DNA from: Chloroflexota bacterium
GTDB lineage: Bacteria > Chloroflexota > Anaerolineae > UBA7937 > B3-Chlor
NCBI GenBank assembly: GCA_030603665.1
Contig: JAUVXJ010000005.1
Location: 1 to 64,000 of the forward strand
Length of the DNA: 64,000 nt
Direction: 5' to 3'
Below the pieces are notes generated by a model that saw nothing but the letters and a program-made list of their open reading frames with translations, had not been told where the DNA came from and did no database searches. Within the stretch, counting starts at the first letter, position 1, and each line of letters opens with the position of its first letter. This document shows, piece after piece, positions 35,390 to 42,027 of this stretch. The translations under genes and the position numbers were made by a program.

Positions 35390-36283
35390 CTACCACCCTC
35401 GCTGAGCCAGCAGCTCCGACTCGGGAATCGCGGACATCTCCAGCCCAGGCATGGCCTCGCCCAACCCCTTGCTGATCTCCGCGAGGATGCCGGGATCGTT
35501 GTAGTGGGTCACCGCCTCCACGATGGCCTTGGCCCTGGGTGGAGGATCTGCCGCCTTGAAGATGCCGCTGCCCACGAAGACGCCGTCTACCCCCAACTGC
35601 ATCATCAGAGCCGCGTCGGCAGGCGTGGCCACGCCTCCCGCGGCGAAGTTGACCACGGGCAGCCGCCCTAACTGCGCGGTCTCCACCACCAGTTCGTAGG
35701 GAGCGCCCATCTCCTTCGCAGCAGCCATCATCTCCTCGGGGGCCATGTGCTGCAGCCGCCGGATGTTACCCATCACCGATCGTGCATGGCGAACTGCCTC
35801 AACCACGTTCCCCGTGCCCGCTTCGCCCTTGGTTCGAATCATGGCCGCACCCTCGCCGATCCTCCGCAGTGCCTCGCCCAGATTGCGACAACCACACACG
35901 AAAGGCACTTTGAACCCATGCTTTTCGATGTGGTGCTCCTCATCCGCGGGAGTGAGGACTTCGCTCTCGTCGATGTAGTCAACGCCGAGGGACTCCAAGA
36001 TCTGGGCTTCCACGAAATGGCCAATCCTGCACTTGGCCATGACCGGAATGGTGACGGTATCCATGATCTTAACGATGAGTTCAGGATCACTCATGCGGGC
36101 CACGCCACCATCGGCCCGAATGTCAGCGGGCACACGCTCGAGGGCCATCACAGCGCAGGCGCCCGCATCTTCCGCTATCCTGGCATGCTCGGGGGTGACC
36201 ACGTCCATGATCACTCCCCCCTTCAGCATCTGGGCCAGGCCCCTCTTCACCGCATCCGTTCCCGTTTCCTTGTCCATACCCAT
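35390..36283 (-). CDS. pdxS: Pyridoxal 5'-phosphate synthase lyase subunit
   Basis: 297 residues; makes PLP from ribose 5-phosphate, glyceraldehyde 3-phosphate and ammonia. Blocks: [41 protein letters not shown], the two active-site Lys in [13 protein letters not shown] and [15 protein letters not shown], and the phosphate loop [14 protein letters not shown]. The start is ATG 36283, five bases behind GGAGG; the GTG at 36295 overlaps that site. Confidence 0.94.
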   Translation of the reverse strand: MGMDKETGTDAVKRGLAQMLKGGVIMDVVTPEHARIAEDAGACAVMALERVPADIRADGGVARMSDPELIVKIMDTVTIPVMAKCRIGHFVEAQILESLGVDYIDESEVLTPADEEHHIEKHGFKVPFVCGCRNLGEALRRIGEGAAMIRTKGEAGTGNVVEAVRHARSVMGNIRRLQHMAPEEMMAAAKEMGAPYELVVETAQLGRLPVVNFAAGGVATPADAALMMQLGVDGVFVGSGIFKAADPPPRAKAIVEAVTHYNDPGILAEISKGLGEAMPGLEMSAIPESELLAQRGW

Positions 36284-36328
36284 TCCAACCTCCACAAGAC
36301 CGCTAATAGATCTCTATTCTCTATTCTC

Positions 36329-36358
36329 ATTATAGCCCAAACGAGGGTCCTCTAGCAA
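36329..36358 (-). promoter_or_regulatory. Promoter of pdxST
   Basis: Minus strand: TTGCTA (36358-36353), 18-nt spacer, TATAAT (36334-36329), start near 36322. The leader holds short repeats of the kind AGAATAGAG; no known PLP riboswitch is recognised. Confidence 0.55.
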
Positions 36359-36432
36359 ACATTTGCGGTGCCACAAATCCCCCGTGCGGGGGCCGCCGCG
36401 AGGGTAGCGTCCTGCCCAGGACGCCGTCGGAC

Positions 36433-36461
36433 TTGAAAAGACTCTACCGGAGTCCTATAAT
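36433..36461 (+). promoter_or_regulatory. Promoter of the activase operon
   Basis: TTGAAA (36433-36438), 17-nt spacer, TATAAT (36456-36461). The spacer contains the inverted repeat GACTC-taccg-GAGTC (36440-36454), a possible operator. Confidence 0.68.
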
Positions 36462-36503
36462 CGCGAGATAAGGGTTGTTTGCCAAACTGATGGTGGAGCC
36501 CAG

Positions 36504-37391
36504 ATGAAGATCGGCATACCGAGAAGCCTGTACTACTACAAGCATCCCCGCCTCTGGACAACTTTCTTCAGTCAACTCGACCAGGAGGTAGTCCTTTCAC
36601 CCCCTACGAACAGACCAATCCTGGAGGCCGCGGTCCGATACGGCGAGGATGAGAGTTGTCTGGCGGTCAAGCTCGTCTTCGGGCACATCTGGTATCTGGC
36701 AGACAAGTGCGACGAGATCTTCGCACCGGCCTACTATGGATTGGAGCCTGATCGCCACAGTTGCCCGAAGTTCCTCGGTGTGCCCGACATCAGCAAGAGT
36801 ATCTTCGGCCCAGACGTAAGGTTCCTGCGCTGTGAGGTAGACGACGGTATGTTCGAACCCGGAATGCTTGAGCTGGGCAGAGCGCTCTCCGCGAATGGTC
36901 GCACGCTGCAACGGGCAGTGTCAGAGGCTTTGATGGCTCGAAAGCGATACAAACAGGAACTTCACGAAGGATACCGTCGCCAACTTTCCTCTGAGAAAGC
37001 CAAAATCGTGGTCGTAGGACACCACTACGTGATCCACGACTCCTATGCGAACCTGAGTCTTCTGGCCAAGCTCGAAGAGAGAGGCATGGAAGCCATCACC
37101 ATCGACAGCGTCCCCTTCACTCCCATTGAGTCCTTCCTGAGGTGGGACTTTGCTTTCGAGACCATGGCTCAACTGGAGGAGGTGCTCAACCACGACATCG
37201 CTGGGGTTATCGTGCTGAGTAACTTCAACTGTGGCGTGGACGCCATCACCGTGCCCTTCGTCGAGGACAAAGTCGAGCAGTACGACATCCCCTGCATGCA
37301 CCTCATCCTAGACGAGCACACTGGAGAGGCGGGCCTCATAACCAGAGTCGACACCTTCGTGGACACGATGAAGATGAGGAGAGTAGGGTGA
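36504..37391 (+). CDS. 2-hydroxyacyl-CoA dehydratase / activase-related protein (DUF2229 type), subunit 1
   Basis: 295 residues. N-terminus MKIGIPRSLYYYKHPRLW, then VVLSPPTNRPILEAAVRYGEDESCLAVKLVFGHIWYL and HSCPKFLGVPDI are the DUF2229 pattern of dehydratase-activase family proteins. The Cys in ESCLAVK and SCPKF are candidates for Fe-S ligands. The C-terminal part (DSYANLSLLAKLEERG, FEDKVEQYDIPCMHLILDEHTGEAG) matches the dehydratase subunit fold. Proteins of this set usually drive low-potential, ATP-dependent electron transfer. Its stop overlaps the next start by 4 bp. Confidence 0.82.
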   Translation: MKIGIPRSLYYYKHPRLWTTFFSQLDQEVVLSPPTNRPILEAAVRYGEDESCLAVKLVFGHIWYLADKCDEIFAPAYYGLEPDRHSCPKFLGVPDISKSIFGPDVRFLRCEVDDGMFEPGMLELGRALSANGRTLQRAVSEALMARKRYKQELHEGYRRQLSSEKAKIVVVGHHYVIHDSYANLSLLAKLEERGMEAITIDSVPFTPIESFLRWDFAFETMAQLEEVLNHDIAGVIVLSNFNCGVDAITVPFVEDKVEQYDIPCMHLILDEHTGEAGLITRVDTFVDTMKMRRVG

Positions 37392-38548
37392 GGGAGAGGG
37401 TCTTCACGCTGCCCCTCTGCGGCAACGCTTGGATACCTTTCAAGACCGCGGCCCAACAGTTGGGCCTCGAGGTGGTGATCCCTCCTCCCGTCACCAACGA
37501 GACTATCGCTCTCGGGGCGCGCTATAGCCCGGAAGGTATGTGTCTACCCTTCAAGATCAACATCGGGAACTACCTCCAGGCCCTGGAGAAGGGGGCTAAC
37601 TGCGTGGTCTTCTACACCAATAGCCGGGCTGGCGACAAGAAGCACGGAGGCGGGGGAGGTGGCATGTGCCGTTTCAGGCACTACGGCCACCTTCAGCAGC
37701 TGGTGATGAAGAAGACTGGCGCCGACATCGAATTCTTCATTCTGGGGGAGGGCGGCGGACTCATCGACCAACTCAGAGAGATCACAGGCAAGGGAACCTG
37801 GGAGGTCATCCGCGCACTCAGAGTGCTCTTCAAGAAACTCCGCGTCATCGAGCTGCTGGAGGAACTGTCCTGGCGGTACCGCGCGGTGGAGAAGCGAAGC
37901 GGCGACACTACCAAGGCTATGAACAAGGCGCTGGAGTATCTGGAGAGCGTCCAGGACTTCGGGACTCTGGATAGATTGGATCCCGAGTCCTTCTTCGCCA
38001 GCGTCGAGACATTCGATCGACAACCGCTGCGCATAGGTGTCGTCGGGGAGTTCTACCTGTTGGTGGAACCAGCGAGCAACTGCCACGTTATCGAGATGCT
38101 CGGCGAACTGGGTGTTGAAGTACACAGGCATCTGAGTCTGGGAGAGGCCGTTCTGCGCTATCCACCCAGCTTCATCTTGGGAAAACTGATGGCGAGGTGG
38201 CTGAACATGAGTATTCCGCCTCGCTCTGAGATCGCCGAGATCGCACGGCCTTACCTGAGTTGTTCCGTGGGTGGCCACGGAAGAGAATCGGTGGCCGACA
38301 CCATCAGGTTCCACGACGCCGGATGCGATGGGGTTCTCCACCTGCTGCCTATGGGCTGCATGCCCGAGGTGACGGTACGGCCCATCTTGCGCAAAGTCAG
38401 CGAGGACTACAACTTTCCGGTGCTCACTCTGAGCTTCGACGAGTTGATCAGCGAAGGCGCGATCAGGACCAGAATCGAGACCTTCGTGGACATCATTCGC
38501 CTAAGAAGAGAGCGAAGGGAGGAACGCCATGCATTACCTGGGAGTTGA
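37388..38548 (+). CDS. 2-hydroxyacyl-CoA dehydratase / activase-related protein, subunit 2
   Basis: 386 residues from GTG 37388. The pattern VVIPPPVTNETIALGARYSPEGMCLPFKINIGNYLQALEKGANCVVF and GGGGGGMCRFRHYGHLQQLV, with Cys in EGMCLPF and GMCRF, marks an Fe-S-binding relative of the dehydratase subunits. LSCSVGGHGRESVADTIRFHDAGCDGVLHLLPMGCMPEV carries further Cys. It overlaps both neighbours, so the three proteins are surely made together and probably form one complex. Confidence 0.82.
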   Translation: MRERVFTLPLCGNAWIPFKTAAQQLGLEVVIPPPVTNETIALGARYSPEGMCLPFKINIGNYLQALEKGANCVVFYTNSRAGDKKHGGGGGGMCRFRHYGHLQQLVMKKTGADIEFFILGEGGGLIDQLREITGKGTWEVIRALRVLFKKLRVIELLEELSWRYRAVEKRSGDTTKAMNKALEYLESVQDFGTLDRLDPESFFASVETFDRQPLRIGVVGEFYLLVEPASNCHVIEMLGELGVEVHRHLSLGEAVLRYPPSFILGKLMARWLNMSIPPRSEIAEIARPYLSCSVGGHGRESVADTIRFHDAGCDGVLHLLPMGCMPEVTVRPILRKVSEDYNFPVLTLSFDELISEGAIRTRIETFVDIIRLRRERREERHALPGS

Positions 38549-39464
38549 CGTAGGTAGTGTGTCGGTCAAATTCGCCCTCATAGACGAGAAGAAAAACGTC
38601 GTCGACACGCTCTACATGCGAAACCATGGCGTCATCCCCACGGTGAAGAAAGGGCTTGCGGACTTCCAGGCGCAACTCTCCAACGGCGCCAAGGTTTCCG
38701 GTGTCGGGGTAACCGGAAGCGGCGCCGGCTTCTCCAAGGTGCTCATCGGCGCCGACGTGCACAAGACCGAGATCCTGGCCCATGCCATAGGCACTCTCCA
38801 TTTCGTCCCAAAGGTCAGCGTCATCTTCGAGATCGGCGGTGAGGACTCCAAGGTCATTTTCCTCAGGGATGGCATCATCACCGGCTTTGAGATGAACAGG
38901 ATCTGCTCGGGCGGGGCGGGCGCATTCCTGGACTCCCTGGCAGGAAGACTCGACATACCCATCAGCGAGGTGGGCAGACTGGCGTTGCACCGAGAGAACG
39001 AGGTCAACATCGCCTCCCGCTGTACGGTTTTTGCCACCACCGACGCCATCCACAAGCTCAACACCGGCTACAAGCTCGAGGATGTCCTCATGGGTGTGTG
39101 CAACGGCCTGGTACGCAACTATCTGGCCATGCTCTACCGCAAGGTCAGCCCGCCCCCGTACACCTTCCAAGGTGCTACGAGCAAGAACGTAGCTCTCAAG
39201 CACGCCCTGGAGCAGCAACTGGGAGCGGAGGTCATCGTACCTCCCCACGCACCGTGCCTTGGCGCCATCGGGGCTGCTATCCTGGCGCTGGAGAATCCGC
39301 CCCAGCAGACCCAGTTCAAGGGCTTTGAGCTCGCCAAGTTTGACTATCATATCAGTTCATTCGTTTGCCCAGACTGCGAGAACCACTGCGAGATCACTCA
39401 GATCATGCAGAGCGGTGAGCCCATCGCCAGCAACGGCTCTCGTTGCGGGAAGCTCAACTTCTAG
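38529..39464 (+). CDS. BadF/BadG/BcrA/BcrD-type ATPase, 2-hydroxyacyl-CoA dehydratase activator
   Basis: 311 residues; ASKHA-fold ATPase that pushes an electron from its [4Fe-4S] cluster to a dehydratase-type partner. ATP-site blocks: LGVDVGSVSVKFALID, GVGVTGSG, FEIGGEDSKVIFLRDG, FEMNRICSGGAGAFLDSLAGRLDI (cluster Cys) and IASRCTVFATTD (second cluster Cys). The C-terminal CPDCENHCEI...RCGKLNF adds four more Cys. Start ATG 38529 behind GGGAGG, inside the previous gene. No dehydratase substrate gene is near, so the target is unknown. Confidence 0.9.
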   Translation: MHYLGVDVGSVSVKFALIDEKKNVVDTLYMRNHGVIPTVKKGLADFQAQLSNGAKVSGVGVTGSGAGFSKVLIGADVHKTEILAHAIGTLHFVPKVSVIFEIGGEDSKVIFLRDGIITGFEMNRICSGGAGAFLDSLAGRLDIPISEVGRLALHRENEVNIASRCTVFATTDAIHKLNTGYKLEDVLMGVCNGLVRNYLAMLYRKVSPPPYTFQGATSKNVALKHALEQQLGAEVIVPPHAPCLGAIGAAILALENPPQQTQFKGFELAKFDYHISSFVCPDCENHCEITQIMQSGEPIASNGSRCGKLNF

Positions 39465-39568
39465 GATCGGCTCCTAGCTGGACGTGTGTCTCTCTTGCAT
39501 GACCCTCGGGTCGCTTCACGCCGCGCCTGACAACCCCCAACGCGTGGGAAACCCTTAGGAAAGTAGAA

Positions 39569-39604
39569 GAGGCGGCCTCCTCGCAGCAAGCAAGGGGCCG
39601 CCTC
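39569..39604. terminator. Bidirectional hairpin between converging genes
   Basis: Perfect 9-bp stem GAGGCGGCC / GGCCGCCTC with an 18-nt loop, lying between the stops of the activase and radical SAM genes. T-runs on both sides are weak. Confidence 0.6.
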
Positions 39605-39626
39605 GAATCTCATTAGAGACGGGAAC

Positions 39627-40502
39627 TCACAACCCGCGCATGTACTCCGGCCTCAGAATCGATTCACCCTCAGCCAGCGCACGATCGATGGTCGCCAGCA
39701 ATCGCTCCTTGTCCTCAGGCAGCGTCCCTGCCAGAGGGAGATAGTTGGAGGCATGATTGGTCCTGAAGACGCAGTTGGACACGCCCTCGATGTGTTCGAT
39801 GGTCACCCGCACCTCCCTCAGCATCTCCAGCGGCTCAGGGACGACAAACTCACCGGCGCTGACCAGCCGGTGTAGCTCGGTGCCAGACACCACCATCAGA
39901 GTCAAGAGAGAGAAATACGCGGGGTCCATGGCGCCGACGACCCGCCCTGTGTCCACCGCGTGCTCCCGCCACATCTCCACACCGCCCAAGCCCAGGATGG
40001 CGATGACAGACACAGTGAGACCCGCAGCCTGCGCCTTCCTGACACCATCGATCATCTCCTGCGCGGTGACACCCTTCTTGGCCCGCCTCAGCACCTCGTC
40101 GTTGCCGCTCTCCATGCCCAGGTAGATAATGGAGAGCTTTCGCTCCAGCAACTCTTTCAACTCCGCGTCCGACTTGCGCAGGATATCGTGGGCGTTCCCA
40201 TAGATGCCCACTCTCTCCAAGTGGGGGAAGGCCTGCGCGAGAGCATCCAGGATGGGAATCAACCGCTTGTTGCTGAGGACCAACGCGTTGCCATCGGCCA
40301 GGAATACGCGCCGCGCGTCTGGCATGTCTTCTGCGGCCATCCTGATGTCTTCCATCACCTCGGCAGCAGGCCGCACCTCGAAGGGCTTGTCCAGATAGGT
40401 GCAGCAGAAGATGCAGTCGTTGTGGGAGCACCCGTAGGTGATCTGAAGTATGTAGCTGCCGGCTTCGCTCGGCGGCCGGACGACGTTGCCGTAGTATCGC
40501 AT
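39627..40502 (-). CDS. Radical SAM protein of unknown substrate
   Basis: 291 residues. The cluster motif near residues 25-33 is CSHNDCIFC (CX4CX2C rather than CX3CX2C), a spacing known in part of the superfamily, with an extra Cys next to it. The rest is a barrel: ARRVFLADGNALV, GIYGNAHDIL, LSIIYLGMESGNDEVLRRAKKG, VSVIAILGLGG. The N-terminus RYYGNVVRPPSEAGSYILQITYGCSHN is like stand-alone COG1032/1031-type enzymes. No cobalamin or SPASM domain. It is expressed from a leader that holds a small peptide gene and a terminator-like hairpin. Confidence 0.88.
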   Translation of the reverse strand: MRYYGNVVRPPSEAGSYILQITYGCSHNDCIFCCTYLDKPFEVRPAAEVMEDIRMAAEDMPDARRVFLADGNALVLSNKRLIPILDALAQAFPHLERVGIYGNAHDILRKSDAELKELLERKLSIIYLGMESGNDEVLRRAKKGVTAQEMIDGVRKAQAAGLTVSVIAILGLGGVEMWREHAVDTGRVVGAMDPAYFSLLTLMVVSGTELHRLVSAGEFVVPEPLEMLREVRVTIEHIEGVSNCVFRTNHASNYLPLAGTLPEDKERLLATIDRALAEGESILRPEYMRGL

Positions 40503-40524
40503 TCTCCCTATCCTCTGGAAAGCA

Positions 40525-40548
40525 AAGAGCCCCTGGATAGGGGCTCTT
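40525..40548 (-). terminator. Terminator-like hairpin in the radical SAM leader
   Basis: Perfect 10-bp stem AAGAGCCCCT / AGGGGCTCTT with a 4-nt loop; on the minus strand followed by TGCTTTCC. It lies between the 17-residue peptide gene and the radical SAM start, 22 bp from that start, so it can act as an attenuator. Confidence 0.7.
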
Positions 40549-40559
40549 CGCTCCGCACC

Positions 40560-40613
40560 CTAGCTAGCACCACGGAGGTGAGCCAGGGTGCTACTACTTC
40601 TACTGTCGTCCAT
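40560..40613 (-). CDS. 17-residue serine-rich leader peptide
   Basis: Minus strand: a perfect ribosome site AAGGAGGTG, eight bases, then ATG and MDDSRSSSTLAHLRGAS, stop TAG. Five of 17 residues are Ser, four of them clustered (AGT, AGT, AGT, AGC). The start site can be hidden by pairing of GGAGGTG (40620-40626) with CACCTCC inside the peptide (40574-40580). The peptide region can also form two other mutually exclusive stems (40565-40571 with 40587-40593, and 40555-40561 with 40585-40591) just before the terminator. It looks like an attenuation leader; a peptide substrate of the radical SAM enzyme is the alternative. Confidence 0.6.
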   Translation of the reverse strand: MDDSRSSSTLAHLRGAS

Positions 40614-40708
40614 TGGCACCACCTCCTTCTACATAAAATGGCTATTTCGAAAGCGGAGCGGGGAGCGCTCATCAGAGCGCTGCAGCCTCCGGTAAGATAC
40701 CCGGTCAC

Positions 40709-40737
40709 ATTATGCACCAAAATCCACATCTTGTCAA
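40709..40737 (-). promoter_or_regulatory. Promoter of the radical SAM leader
   Basis: Minus strand: TTGACA (40737-40732), 17-nt spacer, CATAAT (40714-40709), start near 40702. The transcript then carries a stem AGCGCTC/GAGCGCT (40664-40681) before the peptide gene. Confidence 0.72.
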
Positions 40738-40894
40738 GTACCCCTCTTGGCCAGAACCAGCGATCCAACGCTCATCTGCCTCATCAACTGATCTCAGAAC
40801 GTTGGCTTTGGACACAAGGCCCTGGGCCCGTCCGACCGTCAGTTCTGCGCTCTACTTCGGCAACCACCACTGCAAACGGTCGCCAAGACCGAAC

Positions 40895-40923
40895 TTGACA
40901 CGCGTCCAGCGATGTCGTATAAT
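40895..40923 (+). promoter_or_regulatory. Consensus sigma-70 promoter of phasin-phaR
   Basis: TTGACA (40895-40900), 17-nt spacer, TATAAT (40918-40923), a full consensus promoter, which implies strong transcription held back by a repressor. Confidence 0.85.
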
Positions 40924-40950
40924 GGAGTATGACGCACTGCGTCATACTCC
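40924..40950 (+). promoter_or_regulatory. 27-bp palindromic operator at the phasin promoter
   Basis: Arms GGAGTATGACGCA and TGCGTCATACTCC are perfect over 13 bp, with one central base. It touches the -10 box and covers the start site, so a bound protein would block RNA polymerase. The PhaR-type regulator two genes on is the likely binder. Confidence 0.8.
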
Positions 40951-40984
40951 AGCATTATGCACTAGCCGTGAGGAGGTCACGAGA

Positions 40985-41338
40985 ATGGCCAAGAAGAAAG
41001 AAGAAGCCGCAAACGAAGCGGAGAAGAAGGCAAGCCCGGTGTTCGCGCCTCTGAGGAAGGTGGTCCTGGCCAGCATAGGGGCGGTGGCCGTGGCCCAGGA
41101 GGAGGCCGAGGACCTGATCAACAAGCTGGTGGAAAGGGGCGAGATCGCTCGCGAGGAAGGCCGCAGCCTCATGGATGACATGGTGGCCAAGCGGAGGGAG
41201 AAGACCCAGGCCCAGTTTGACGCCAGGGTCGAGGCCGCCCTGGACAAGATGAATGTCCCCACCAAGGCAGATCTCAAGGCCGTGGAGAAGAAGCTGGACG
41301 AGCTGAACAGCAAGCTGGACAAACTGGTCAAGAGCTAG
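40985..41338 (+). CDS. Phasin-family protein (polyhydroxyalkanoate granule-associated)
   Basis: 117 residues, mostly one long helix with heptads. An Ala/Glu/Lys-rich start is followed by FAPLRKVVLASIGAVAVAQEEAEDLINKLVERGEIAREEG, then LDKMNVPTKADLKAVEKKLDELNSKLDKL, the coiled-coil ending typical of PhaI/PhaF-like phasins. Phasins coat PHA granules. The ATG at 40985 has GAGGAGG upstream; the longer frame begins upstream of the promoter. No phaC synthase is in the window. One base separates its stop from the regulator's ATG. Confidence 0.85.
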   Translation: MAKKKEEAANEAEKKASPVFAPLRKVVLASIGAVAVAQEEAEDLINKLVERGEIAREEGRSLMDDMVAKRREKTQAQFDARVEAALDKMNVPTKADLKAVEKKLDELNSKLDKLVKS

Positions 41339-41339
41339 G

Positions 41340-41972
41340 ATGCCACTGCATGAGGGCCTGGGCGTGAGTCCCTCACCCAAAGGGCCCTCAGAAAGGGCTG
41401 CCTTGCACCAGATCAAGAAGTACGCCAACCGCAAGCTGTACGACGCTGACGAAAAGCGGTACATCTCCCTGCCCGGCATCGCCTCTCTGGTGAGAGAGGG
41501 AGAGAACATCCATGTCGTGGACAACGAGACCGGAGACGACATCACCGGCCTGGTCCTGTCCCAGATCCTGCGCGAACAGGAGAGACAAGGCCGCGTCCTG
41601 CCCCAGACACTGCTCACGGCACTGGTCAGAAGAGGAACCGGAGGGCTGAAGCAGCTGCGCGGGTCCTTCCAGGCCTCCTTGAAAGCGCTGGAAGCACTCG
41701 AGGACGAGATACAGGAGCGGGTGGATAGCATGGCGGAACGCGGTGAGATCACGTTGACCGAGGCCCAGGAGCTTCGTGAGGAGCTGCTGGATCGTGCCCG
41801 TGAGAGACAGAGTAGTGTGGAAGACAGCATACTGGAGGAGATCGAAGACTCGCTGGTGCGCCTAGGAGTACCTACTCGATCATATGTCGAAGGACTGCAC
41901 AGCCAGCTCGACGACATAGGGGCTAAGGTAGACTCACTCGTCGCACTTGGGGGTCAGGACACATCCTACTGA
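41340..41972 (+). CDS. phaR: PhaR-type polyhydroxyalkanoate synthesis regulator with phasin-like tail
   Basis: 210 residues. Residues 20-85 are the PHA regulator DNA-binding domain (IKKYANRKLYDADEKRYISLPGIASLVREGENIHVVDNETGDDIT). The C-terminal half is a long helix ending SLVRLGVPTRSYVEGLHSQLDDIGAKVDSL, which looks like the tail of the neighbouring phasin, so a DNA-binding part and a granule-binding part are fused. It may leave DNA when granules form and so switch on the phasin. Start ATG 41340, one base behind the phasin stop. Confidence 0.87.
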   Translation: MPLHEGLGVSPSPKGPSERAALHQIKKYANRKLYDADEKRYISLPGIASLVREGENIHVVDNETGDDITGLVLSQILREQERQGRVLPQTLLTALVRRGTGGLKQLRGSFQASLKALEALEDEIQERVDSMAERGEITLTEAQELREELLDRARERQSSVEDSILEEIEDSLVRLGVPTRSYVEGLHSQLDDIGAKVDSLVALGGQDTSY

Positions 41973-42027
41973 TACCCACTCCTGCGCGTCGTGCAGCCGG
42001 GGCGGTCTCCCGCGTCTTGGGGGTAAC

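Noticed and set aside
40550..40640. T-box riboswitch in the radical SAM leader
   Set aside because: GGTGGTGC and a terminator are present, but the TGGNACCGCG antiterminator bulge and a Stem I specifier were not found; a leader-peptide attenuator fits better.
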